Shown in pieces: positions 18,505 through 25,818 of a DNA stretch of 33,923 nucleotides; position 1 is the first letter of the stretch, and the number at the start of each line of letters is the position of its first letter. The stretch is from positions 1-33,923 of the forward strand of contig JAKSKU010000025.1 in assembly GCA_024401565.1 (NCBI GenBank), given 5' to 3'. The DNA comes from Paludibacteraceae bacterium (GTDB lineage: Bacteria > Bacteroidota > Bacteroidia > Bacteroidales > Paludibacteraceae). The notes beneath the pieces were generated by a model, which was not told where the DNA came from, ran no database searches, and saw only the letters and a list, made by a program, of their open reading frames with translations. Both the position numbers and the translations under genes were made by a program.

Positions 18505-19733
18505 TTACTGAAGCTATTATATTGGCAGGTGGTTTCGGAACACGTCTGAAACATGTTCTTGGAAACATACCTAAGCCTATGGCACCTGTAGACGGAAGGC
18601 CGTTCCTTGCCTATTTATTCGCACGTCTGCGTGGGATCGGCATCAATCACGTCATCCTCTCTACCGGCTATATGCATGAGAAGGTACAGGAGTATTTTGG
18701 CGACAGTTATCGCGGCATCAATATAAGCTATGCACAAGAGACTACCCCACTCTTCACCGGAGGAGCAATAGCACTTGCGTCTACTCACGCAAAGAGCAAC
18801 GACATACTTGTGTTGAACGGAGACACTCTTTTCGACATCGATTTCGACGTGTTTGAAAAGTTCCATTTCGAGAAAGGCAACAACATCAGCATCGCGCTCC
18901 GCAAAGTTGACAATGTGGAGAGATACGGTGCCGTACAGGTGGATGGAGACGGAAATCTTATCGACTTTGTGGAGAAAGGCAAACTAAGCGGAGAAGGATA
19001 CATCAACGGTGGAATATACATCGTGAAGAAGGATTGGCTTCTCGCTCAGGGAATGCCTGCAAAATTCTCTTTCGAAAAAGAGATTCTCGAAATGCCGTCT
19101 TTCAGAAAGAATATTGTGGCTTATCCGTTCGGTGGCTACTTTATCGACATCGGTGTGCCTGAAGATTATTACAAAGCACAGCGAGAGTTTGGCGGACTAT
19201 TTCCAAAAGCAAAATATCTATTCCTTGACAGAGACGGCACGATCAACAAAAGAATCGTAGACGGATACGTCACAAAACCAGAAGAATTTGTGTTCCTAGA
19301 CGGAGTGAAAGAAGCATTGGCAGTGTTCGCTAAAAAGTTTGACAAAATCTTCATAGTCACAAACCAACGAGGAATAGGCAAGAAAAAATTCACAGAGGCT
19401 CAACTTGCAGACGTCCATACACTAATGATGAAAGAGATTGCAGACGCGAATGGACGCATCGACAAGATTTACTACTGCGTCGACCTAACAACCGAGGAGA
19501 CAGGCAGACGTAAGCCAGAAATAGGTATGGCTAAAGACGCAAAACGAGACTATCCAGAAATTGACTTTGCAGAGTCGACAATGGTGGGCGATTCTATATC
19601 AGACCTACAGTTTGGATACAAGGCAGGAATGCAAACTGTCTATCTTCTCACAGATGGTGATGCTCCTGAACAAACAAAAGACTACACAGACAAATTCTTT
19701 GTAGACCTGAATTCATTTGCCAAAACACTGTAA
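18501..19733 (+). CDS. fused sugar-1-phosphate nucleotidyltransferase and HAD phosphatase (HddC-GmhB type)
   Basis: A 410-residue two-domain enzyme. Residues 1 to ~235 are a nucleotidyltransferase with the signature ILAGGFGTRLK, followed by IPKPMAPV and the metal-binding NGDTLFDID. Residues ~236-410 are a HAD phosphatase with DRDGT at 243-247, the VTNQRG motif, RRKPEIGM and the acidic MVGDSISD motif. This combines HddC (GDP-heptose formation) with GmhB (removal of the 7-phosphate from heptose 1,7-bisphosphate), the two steps after the upstream kinase. The segment where Zn-type GmhB has a Cys/His cluster reads YYCVDLTTEETGRRKP, with one Cys and no His, so the zinc loop appears absent. Start at 18501 (ATGA overlap) is preferred to TTG at 18492. 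GmhA is not adjacent. Confidence 0.82.
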   Translation: MITEAIILAGGFGTRLKHVLGNIPKPMAPVDGRPFLAYLFARLRGIGINHVILSTGYMHEKVQEYFGDSYRGINISYAQETTPLFTGGAIALASTHAKSNDILVLNGDTLFDIDFDVFEKFHFEKGNNISIALRKVDNVERYGAVQVDGDGNLIDFVEKGKLSGEGYINGGIYIVKKDWLLAQGMPAKFSFEKEILEMPSFRKNIVAYPFGGYFIDIGVPEDYYKAQREFGGLFPKAKYLFLDRDGTINKRIVDGYVTKPEEFVFLDGVKEALAVFAKKFDKIFIVTNQRGIGKKKFTEAQLADVHTLMMKEIADANGRIDKIYYCVDLTTEETGRRKPEIGMAKDAKRDYPEIDFAESTMVGDSISDLQFGYKAGMQTVYLLTDGDAPEQTKDYTDKFFVDLNSFAKTL

Positions 19734-19750
19734 ACAAGATTGATTCAGAT

Positions 19751-19780
19751 AAAAGACGCAAGAAACTGCGTCTTTTTTTA
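19751..19780 (+). terminator. intrinsic terminator after the heptose operon
   Basis: A 10-bp stem, AAAAGACGCA (19751-19760) with TGCGTCTTTT (19767-19776), has a 6-nt loop and continues into a T-rich tail. It separates the heptose genes from the tRNA promoter. Confidence 0.85.
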
Positions 19781-19808
19781 ATTTTATTTTAAAAAAATCG
19801 CAAAAACA

Positions 19809-19839
19809 TTTGCAAGTACAGAAAAAAGCACTACCTTTG
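19809..19839 (+). promoter_or_regulatory. promoter of tRNA-Asp
   Basis: TTTG at 19809-19812, a 19-bp spacer and TACCTTTG at 19832-19839 match the Bacteroidota promoter consensus. The tRNA begins 39 bp after the -7 box. Confidence 0.75.
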
Positions 19840-19878
19840 CACTCGCAATCAGGAAATGAGAGCAAGACATAACAAAAT

Positions 19879-19955
19879 GGTGTGGTAGTTCAGCTGGTTA
19901 GAATACATGCCTGTCACGCATGGGGTCGCGGGTTCGAGTCCCGTCCATACCGCCA
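19879..19955 (+). tRNA. tRNA-Asp (anticodon GTC), CCA encoded
   Basis: A full cloverleaf can be drawn. Acceptor GGTGTGG (19879-19885) pairs with CCATACC (19945-19951), with one G-U pair. Anticodon GTC is at 19913-19915 within loop CTGTCAC. The T arm is CGGGTTCGAGTCCCG, the discriminator G is at 19952, and an encoded CCA is at 19953-19955. The sequence downstream changes at once to AT-rich element DNA, so the 3' end of this tRNA is the likely attachment site. Confidence 0.95.
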
Positions 19956-20124
19956 AATTGATTAACCTTTTTTATAAATTTCAAAACTAGCGAGTTTGAA
20001 TTTGTCGGGAGGGATAATCATAATTGAGAAAAAAGCATTAAAATTTTTATTTTAATGATATTATGCAAAAGAGTTATTTCATTGTGAAATGAGATAATTC
20101 TACTTTATTGTTTATTGCTCTATG

Positions 20125-20197
20125 TTTCAAAAGCGATGCAAAATTACATACTTTAATTTGAAAAACAAGCATGTGATTCAAATTTTTCGCTTTGAAA
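20125..20197. repeat. nested inverted repeats
   Basis: Outer arms TTTCAAAAGCGA (20125-20136) and TCGCTTTGAAA (20187-20197) pair with a single bulged base. Inside them AATTTGAA (20155-20162) pairs perfectly with TTCAAATT (20177-20184) across a 14-nt loop. Together they could form a long hairpin in single-stranded DNA or RNA. Function unknown; an origin or recombination-protein site is possible. Confidence 0.55.
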
Positions 20198-20236
20198 TAA
20201 AAAAGTTTAATGTTATATTATGCAATCCGAGAATAA

Positions 20237-20289
20237 AACTTCCCAAGTTTTGTGGAAAAACAAAAAACAACTTCCCAAATTTTACGGAA
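20237..20289. repeat. two iteron-like 21-bp direct repeats
   Basis: Both copies start AACTTCCCAA (20237-20246 and 20269-20278) and, after a T-rich centre, end in GGAA (20254-20257 and 20286-20289). They match at 17 or 18 of 21 positions and start 32 bp apart, close to three helical turns. Each has TTCC and GGAA half-sites in inverted orientation. The location 340-390 bp upstream of the initiator-like gene suggests protein-binding sites. Confidence 0.6.
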
Positions 20290-20406
20290 TTTTAGTGTTG
20301 CAATTATTTGAGCATTAGACAAATGTGAGCGGACTCTCTTATAGTTCTATGTTATAACATTATTGTCAAAAAAAGATACTCTATTGACTATAAAAAGGGA
20401 CCGAAA

Positions 20407-20438
20407 TTTGCAAGAGTCAATAATTATCACTACTTTTG
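20407..20438 (+). promoter_or_regulatory. promoter P1 upstream of rep
   Basis: TTTG at 20407-20410, a 20-bp spacer and TACTTTTG at 20431-20438 match the consensus well. Transcription would start near 20445, about 180 bp upstream of the rep start, and would cross the hairpin AACTTTT/AAAAGTT (20462-20478) and the terminator-like hairpin at 20537-20572. Confidence 0.65.
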
Positions 20439-20536
20439 CATCACCAAACGAGAAAAAGAAGAACTTTTATTAAAAGTTAAATTGTAATTAAAATAAAAAT
20501 CATATTTCTGGAAAGCTGAGAAGCGTGAAGGAAGTC

Positions 20537-20572
20537 AAAAAAGAGGATATGGTAACATTTTCTCTTTTTTTT
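20537..20572 (+). terminator. terminator-like hairpin between P1 and rep
   Basis: AAAAAAGAG (20537-20545) pairs with CTCTTTTTT (20562-20570) across a 16-nt loop and runs into further T. The stem is AT-rich but has the layout of an intrinsic terminator. It lies downstream of P1 and upstream of P2, so it could end the P1 transcript at about 130 nt. Confidence 0.45.
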
Positions 20573-20573
20573 G

Positions 20574-20603
20574 TTGCAAATACGAATAATCTCTTTATTT
20601 TTG
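20574..20603 (+). promoter_or_regulatory. promoter P2 of rep
   Basis: TTG at 20574-20576, a 19-bp spacer and TATTTTTG at 20596-20603 lie directly before the rep start at 20627. Because it falls inside the first 34 codons of a longer open frame beginning at 20525, it supports the downstream start. Confidence 0.6.
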
Positions 20604-20626
20604 CAGTCGATTTTTATTTTAATAAC

Positions 20627-21742
20627 ATGAAAAAAATTGCTAAAAAGGAGGTTTTAGTCTCTCTGTTGCCAGACTTGACCTACCACACAAACAAGGCGAC
20701 AGGACGCAAAATAAGCAAAACAAGCATTGTTCCCAATGATGCTAATTATCCAAACTTCAGTAATTTAAGTCCGACAAAGGTCTATGACGAATTAGAGAAA
20801 CTCCGTTCAAAAGAGAATGCCGAGGACTCAGGACTTATGGATATTGCCGACATCATTACAGATGATAGAAAATTTGTCCGTTTACATCAGACTCCAGAGA
20901 CAAAAAAACTATTTGCTGACTTCATGACCATCAGATCAGCTCACTTGTTTGCTTATCTTCTTGACCACATACAAATAGACAAGAAAAAAAATGTGAATGT
21001 CGTTACTTTTGATAAGGATATACTATGGAAAAAGTATTTTTTTAATTGCGACAGCACATATAACTATGCCATTAACGATTTGATTTTTGGAGGTTTAATT
21101 TCGAGACCTAAAGGGAAACGTCAAGCGATGACATATTATATAAACCCTAACATTTTAAGTTGTGGAAATGTCACTCCAGAGTCTTATTCTGGCGAAGCAA
21201 ACAAAAAAGTTAAGGTTTTGACAAAAAAGGAGTTAGACAAGAAAAAGATAGATTCAAGCATCCTTGATGTTCTTGCACCTCAGTCAAGTAAAGAAAAAAA
21301 TGGTAATACAAAAATAGGTGCTTATGTTGAGAAAGACGATAGTCGTTCCAATGTCCCCTTTTTCAAGCTTTTTCGCAATAAATTTTCTAAATCTCTTCTC
21401 AACATAAAGAAAAAGTCCTCTTTTAAGGTTATTGCCTGTATTACAGAACAATTCCTTCCAGAGGACGAAGACAATGCCAGAATGATGCGAGAAATGATTA
21501 CAACATCATTAAACAACAAAAAATCAAACTGTTACACATTAATAGCTGATATTCTAAATTCGGGATTAATATACCGTGATTCAGAAACAAAGCTCTTTAA
21601 GTTCAATCCTAATATATGGTTTAATGGCAATGTCGTAAAGCTATTTGACAAGCGATTCAAAAACCGTCGTGCAATTAGACGAGACGATTTCTTGAGAATC
21701 CAAAAGCGGAGACTAGTCGACCATTTGGCAGATGTAGTATAG
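20627..21742 (+). CDS. probable replication initiator with two RepL-like winged-helix halves
   Basis: A 371-residue basic protein. Two similar segments each end with the same pattern: YINPNI then GNV at 171-176/180-182, and KFNPNI then GNV at 325-330/334-336. Each is preceded by helix-rich sequence (about 95-165 and 255-320). The NPNI-xxx-G pattern after a predicted wing recalls RepL-type plasmid initiators, here apparently duplicated. A role in replicating the circular form of the element, or in its control, is inferred from this and from the repeats upstream. The longer open frame from 20525 would run through promoter P2. It converges on the integrase gene with 10 bp between stops. It could instead be a DNA-binding regulator. 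Confidence 0.6.
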   Translation: MKKIAKKEVLVSLLPDLTYHTNKATGRKISKTSIVPNDANYPNFSNLSPTKVYDELEKLRSKENAEDSGLMDIADIITDDRKFVRLHQTPETKKLFADFMTIRSAHLFAYLLDHIQIDKKKNVNVVTFDKDILWKKYFFNCDSTYNYAINDLIFGGLISRPKGKRQAMTYYINPNILSCGNVTPESYSGEANKKVKVLTKKELDKKKIDSSILDVLAPQSSKEKNGNTKIGAYVEKDDSRSNVPFFKLFRNKFSKSLLNIKKKSSFKVIACITEQFLPEDEDNARMMREMITTSLNNKKSNCYTLIADILNSGLIYRDSETKLFKFNPNIWFNGNVVKLFDKRFKNRRAIRRDDFLRIQKRRLVDHLADVV

Positions 21743-21752
21743 CCAAAATCAT

Positions 21753-22766
21753 TTATTTTTCACCTTTATTGTCATCAGTGGAAGTCTTATTATTAGATTC
21801 CCACGCATTTAGTTTGTCCATTTGTTCTTGACGAGCAGAATCCATGACATCTATATATGGCTTAATACCTTTGTATGTAGTGTGACCAGTCCACTTCATT
21901 ACCATTTCGTGTCTGATATCGAGGTGAAGACACAAACAAACGAATGTGCGTCTGGCGGTGTGTGAACTCAGAGACTCCCACAATCTTGTCCTTGTAACAA
22001 CTTTTGCTGTCCCCGAATATTGAGTCTGTTCGATAACTCGCATAAATCTCAGTTTGCGAGCTATCCTTTTCAGTATTTTGTTATAAGTGATTGTATAATG
22101 AGGAATTTCAAAAACTAAATTGGATATCTTCTTCTTAAACTGTTTAATCAGAATCCCTTTTGAAACATTGTTGAGCTCAACATATGTCAGGTGGGATGTC
22201 TTTTGAGAAACAAATGCGATTCTGTTCTCTTTAAACTCCACCTCATCCCAGTTGAATTTAATAAGATCCGAAAATCTAAGACCTGTAAAACAAGCAAAAA
22301 CAAAAGAATCTCTGACTTCTTCAGCCATTCTTCCCATACCCGATATGTTGCTTCTATAAAAAGTTTGAAGCTCTTCTACCGTTAGATATACAACTTTCTT
22401 CTGGATTGTTTGGAGTCGTGGCTCTTCAATCTTTCGAACCACACCTTCTGTTACATATCCTTTGTCTCCAAGCCAATAAAGGAATTTCTTGTAATAGATA
22501 AATCTTTTGTGAATTGTCGTGTTCTTAAGATTCTCAGATATAAGAAACTCATAGAATTCGTCGACACCTGAATGTGCAAGGTAGTCATAAGTCAAAACAA
22601 AATCTTTGTCTTGTCCATTTGTTACCAACCACGATTTGAATTTGATCAAGCTTTTTCGAGTTGTCTCAAATGTCTGAATAGAACTCTTTTTGAGTCCACC
22701 TCGTTTGACACTTATGTTCTGAAATGTTTCCCACAGTGCCATAACATCATCTTTCTTTCCGTTCAT
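21753..22766 (-). CDS. int: tyrosine recombinase (element integrase)
   Basis: A 337-residue integrase. An N-terminal SAM-like arm/core-binding region (about 1-115) is followed by a catalytic domain with Arg164 (TGLRFSD), Lys189, the HxxR box His269/Arg272, His295 (TGH) and the nucleophile Tyr304 (IKPYIDV). All six family residues are present, so it is probably active. It would cut and rejoin DNA at the attachment sites. Its position within 2 kb of tRNA-Asp and transcription toward the tRNA fit an integrase acting at that site. Its promoter overlaps the tra-operon terminator. Confidence 0.92.
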   Translation of the reverse strand: MNGKKDDVMALWETFQNISVKRGGLKKSSIQTFETTRKSLIKFKSWLVTNGQDKDFVLTYDYLAHSGVDEFYEFLISENLKNTTIHKRFIYYKKFLYWLGDKGYVTEGVVRKIEEPRLQTIQKKVVYLTVEELQTFYRSNISGMGRMAEEVRDSFVFACFTGLRFSDLIKFNWDEVEFKENRIAFVSQKTSHLTYVELNNVSKGILIKQFKKKISNLVFEIPHYTITYNKILKRIARKLRFMRVIEQTQYSGTAKVVTRTRLWESLSSHTARRTFVCLCLHLDIRHEMVMKWTGHTTYKGIKPYIDVMDSARQEQMDKLNAWESNNKTSTDDNKGEK

Positions 22767-22801
22767 GATTTATGGTTTGTTTTTTGTTCTTTTATAGTCA
22801 A

Positions 22802-22839
22802 CAAAAATAGTGGCAGATAATTTCTCAATCATCTACCAC
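22802..22839 (-). terminator. terminator of the tra operon overlapping the integrase promoter
   Basis: On the minus strand GTGGTAGAT (22839-22831) pairs with ATCTGCCAC (22818-22810) over 9 bp, including one U-G pair, and is followed by TATTTTTG (22809-22802). This ends the transcript coming from traM. The same TATTTTTG matches the TAnnTTTG -7 consensus, 36 bp before the integrase start, so it may serve as its promoter element. Confidence 0.75.
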
Positions 22840-22873
22840 TTCTTTGCATAATTTCATTAAAAAATTTATTATG

Positions 22874-24085
22874 TCATTGCTTAACCTTGATCAAAATTTT
22901 ATAATTGGCAGGTAATGTTATTTTTGTCTCTTTTATTTTGTTGCTGGTAGCTCCTTTGATTGTAGAAGCTGTTGTTCTGACAGCACCCACCAAGACACCA
23001 CCAACATTACCACTTGCCATACCTGTTGTCATTTGATTGACACCAGAGCTGTTACTGATAGAATTGCTTGAAGACTCTTTGCTCACATCATTGATTAGAT
23101 TGTCTGGTACATATAGACCTTCGAATCCATCCTTGTCGTATATTATGCCCTTGAAAGGGTAAACATTGTTGTTATAAGCGATATTTTCAATATGCACACC
23201 CATTCTATTATTTTGAAACCGAGCTTGACCATAGATAATAGTATTCCTAGGAATTGTTGTGCCATCAATCTCAATTTCATCTAGAATACGTAATTGCACC
23301 TGACTAGAAGTTGTTACATTCTTTTGCTCTCCATGAACAACTGCACGAATAGCTCCCTTTTCTCCCTTAGTTTGCTTTTCTTCCATTGGTTTGAAACCAT
23401 TTAATTTTTTCGGTTTTTCCTGGTTTGTTGCAGTTGCGACAGGAGTGTTTTGTGCTATGTTTTTGTTATTTTCTCTCTGTACAAATGCGTCATATCCCAT
23501 AGCCACCTCTTCTGGTGTCAGCTGTCGGACAAAGCATAAATCATCATCAACCAGGACACCAGTGGAGAACATTTGTTTCTTGCTTTTATTGATGAATTGT
23601 TTGCGTTTCTCATCTATAATTCTTTTGTTCTTTTCTTCATTTGTTTCAGCTCGCTTACCTCCTGTTCTTTGTACGCTACGCACTGGAGTTGAAACTTTAA
23701 CTGGCTCTGCTTTGGGTTCTTCAGATTCTTTTGCACTCTCTCCTATTTTTGCTTCTAACTGAGCTATTCTATCGTCTATTGAAGTTTCCGTCTGTTCAGG
23801 AACATCCGCCTCATTATTAAAGAAATCAAATGTGTTGAATTCCTTTTGTGCATCCTGAACTTCTTGTTTACGATGTTCAATAGCCAGGGCTGTTTCATAA
23901 CTTGCAATTCTGCTATTGTCAGTCGTTTTGTCCGATTGATATTCAGGAATGGTTATCTCTGTATTTACTATCTCTTCAGTAGGATTTCCCCCATCAAGAT
24001 AGTAAAACATACCACATACTGAAGCGAAGCCGATAACCGTGGCTATCTGCACAAATAATAGTTCATTCTTTGTTTTTTGTTCCAT
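22874..24085 (-). CDS. traM: conjugative transfer protein TraM (VirB10-like)
   Basis: A 403-residue inner-membrane protein of the type IV secretion channel. A short cytoplasmic N-terminus and one membrane helix (about 9-30) are followed by a long, charged, low-complexity periplasmic linker, with a run predicted to coil near SIDDRIAQLEAKI. The C-terminal domain (about 265-400: IEIDGTTIPRNTIIYG ... GFEGLYVPDN) is typical of Bacteroides TraM and of VirB10-like proteins. The start at 24085 is preferred to 24145 because it leaves 4 bp after traK. It is the last gene of its operon; a terminator follows. Confidence 0.88.
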   Translation of the reverse strand: MEQKTKNELLFVQIATVIGFASVCGMFYYLDGGNPTEEIVNTEITIPEYQSDKTTDNSRIASYETALAIEHRKQEVQDAQKEFNTFDFFNNEADVPEQTETSIDDRIAQLEAKIGESAKESEEPKAEPVKVSTPVRSVQRTGGKRAETNEEKNKRIIDEKRKQFINKSKKQMFSTGVLVDDDLCFVRQLTPEEVAMGYDAFVQRENNKNIAQNTPVATATNQEKPKKLNGFKPMEEKQTKGEKGAIRAVVHGEQKNVTTSSQVQLRILDEIEIDGTTIPRNTIIYGQARFQNNRMGVHIENIAYNNNVYPFKGIIYDKDGFEGLYVPDNLINDVSKESSSNSISNSSGVNQMTTGMASGNVGGVLVGAVRTTASTIKGATSNKIKETKITLPANYKILIKVKQ

Positions 24086-24089
24086 AGGC

Positions 24090-24716
24090 TTATCTTTTGC
24101 GAGGTTCTCCAATCTGTTCGTTAAGTTCCACTTTCCAGTTTTCAATCATCAGACCATGAGGATTGTTATCATATCTCTGCACATTTACAAGTGTTTGAGT
24201 TGTGATCAGACTAAAATATGTTATGGATGAAGTACGCATATAAGAAGTTTTTCCGTACATAATCGCTTTGTATGGATAGCAGTCGGTTTTGACTATAACA
24301 GAATCAACCCTTATGTCTCCTATTACGTTACTTCCTATCAAAGACTTATAAAACCCTTTCTCTTGTTGGTTTTTGTAGAATTCCAACACGCTATTATCTG
24401 CTAAATACAAGGCTTGGTTGATGTTATAATCTATCGCTTCCTGATTTGGAGTAAGCGTAAAGAAGAGTTCGTGAAATCGCTTGACATGACTCTTAATCTC
24501 CGCTTCTCTATTCATCTGAACATCTTGCTGAAGTGCGAGGATAAGAGACTTGCCATTGTCAAGGACATATATCTTTTGTCTTTGTTCCTCAGCATACTGT
24601 AGACTCATAAAAATGGCGGAGCAACTGATTATTGCACACATGGCTATAGTGGCAAATGTGATACCTTTACTCAGCTTAAATGCCGATTCTATGTTAATTA
24701 GATTTTTGAATTCCAT
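24090..24716 (-). CDS. traK: conjugative transfer protein TraK (VirB8-like)
   Basis: A 208-residue protein with one membrane helix (about 20-42) and a periplasmic domain of about 165 residues. Size, the N-terminal MEFKNLINIESAF opening and its place between TraJ and TraM match TraK of Bacteroides conjugative elements, thought to be a VirB8-like assembly factor. It is separated from traJ by 17 bp and from traM by 4 bp. Confidence 0.88.
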   Translation of the reverse strand: MEFKNLINIESAFKLSKGITFATIAMCAIISCSAIFMSLQYAEEQRQKIYVLDNGKSLILALQQDVQMNREAEIKSHVKRFHELFFTLTPNQEAIDYNINQALYLADNSVLEFYKNQQEKGFYKSLIGSNVIGDIRVDSVIVKTDCYPYKAIMYGKTSYMRTSSITYFSLITTQTLVNVQRYDNNPHGLMIENWKVELNEQIGEPRKR

Positions 24717-24733
24717 GTTTCTTCCTTTTATAG

Positions 24734-25816
24734 TTATTTACCCATTTTTGCTTTTGCGTTATCAATAGCTTTCTCTGCAACCTTTGCAGAACCTTTACTG
24801 GCAATGTTTATAGAAGTTCCAAATGCCTTTCCCATCCAAGATACGGCAGTCATGGCAGTGCCTGTCATAAATTCTCCTCCTGCACTTGATATGATTGCAG
24901 ATGCGATTGTAGGAATAGACAGATACATACAACCTATGACGATAGACAACACGATTCCTGTAAAACATTGAAATCCATCACCAGAGGACATCACATCATA
25001 AGTCCCTGAACTTTGTACTTTATTGTAGAAGTCAATTTGTTTGTCGAGAAAGGATTCTGTGCAACAATTTTGGACTAACTCCAAAACATAAGAAATAGGA
25101 ATCCATAACGACGCATGGATATATCGCCCGAACCAGTGCTTAATGTTGTCGTGGAAATATGGAAACATGCTGAGTGCGAATGCAAACGGTGCGAATATTG
25201 TAAGTATTATCTTATATAACGACGATATCATTATGATCACCAATTTTGCCACACTCATAAATATATCCGCTATACATTCAAATAGATACCATATCTTGTT
25301 TGTTATAACTGTTCCAAAATCCAAATTACCAGTGACACCATCCCACACTTCCGTGAAGGCATTAGATATTTTTGTCCCAAGGTTAGAAGGTTCGTCGCTT
25401 TCCGTACTTTGCTTTTCTTGAGTCACTGCTGTTTTTTTATCTTCTAACATTCTTCTTTTTGAAGATATTTTTTCTTGTTGTGCCTTATGTGATGTTTCAG
25501 TTAGGGCAATCAGAGGTTTTTCTATTATAAAGTCGACAGCAGGACAAACCAATCGGCACGACGCAATAAGAAGAAAAATCCCAACAGGACGAGACAATTT
25601 CCATAAATCCAATTTTTCCTCACCTCCGCTAGCAAGCACCTTTGATAGAATAGAACCGATGTAAAATACAGCACCTATTCCACAAACAACTTGACTTACA
25701 GTTATGAAATTGCCAAGATAATTATCAATTACCTTAGTCATTATGTCTTGAACTGAATCCTTAAAAGGAGTCGCTATATATTCATTAAGCGTACTTGATA
25801 AATTAAGTAGCATCAT
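24734..25816 (-). CDS. traJ: conjugative transfer protein TraJ (VirB6-like)
   Basis: A 360-residue polytopic inner-membrane protein. Hydrophobic segments lie near residues 35-60, 75-95, 170-215, 235-250 and 275-330. Between the second and third is a charged loop. Size, topology and position match TraJ of the CTnDOT family, a VirB6-like channel component. It starts 2 bp after the traI stop, so the two are translationally linked. Confidence 0.87.
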   Translation of the reverse strand: MMLLNLSSTLNEYIATPFKDSVQDIMTKVIDNYLGNFITVSQVVCGIGAVFYIGSILSKVLASGGEEKLDLWKLSRPVGIFLLIASCRLVCPAVDFIIEKPLIALTETSHKAQQEKISSKRRMLEDKKTAVTQEKQSTESDEPSNLGTKISNAFTEVWDGVTGNLDFGTVITNKIWYLFECIADIFMSVAKLVIIMISSLYKIILTIFAPFAFALSMFPYFHDNIKHWFGRYIHASLWIPISYVLELVQNCCTESFLDKQIDFYNKVQSSGTYDVMSSGDGFQCFTGIVLSIVIGCMYLSIPTIASAIISSAGGEFMTGTAMTAVSWMGKAFGTSINIASKGSAKVAEKAIDNAKAKMGK

Positions 25817-25818
25817 AG

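Larger units (their letters stand above)
19956..20626 (+). promoter_or_regulatory. control region between tRNA-Asp and rep
   Basis: About 670 bp with no convincing gene but dense structure. It contains an imperfect inverted repeat near 19978-20003, nested inverted repeats at 20125-20197, two 21-bp direct repeats at 20237-20289, a 12-bp palindrome at 20349-20360 (ATGTTATAACAT), two promoters and a terminator-like hairpin. TATTGACT (20382-20389) and AGTCAATA (20415-20422) form an 8-bp inverted pair around the -33 box of the first promoter. The position just upstream of an initiator-like gene and next to the presumed attachment site fits an origin, a regulatory region or integrase/excisionase arm sites. 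Confidence 0.6.

Noticed and set aside
20525-20626. Longer rep start at 20525.
   Set aside because: The added 34 codons run through promoter P2 and the T-rich tract after the hairpin, and the added residues look non-coding.
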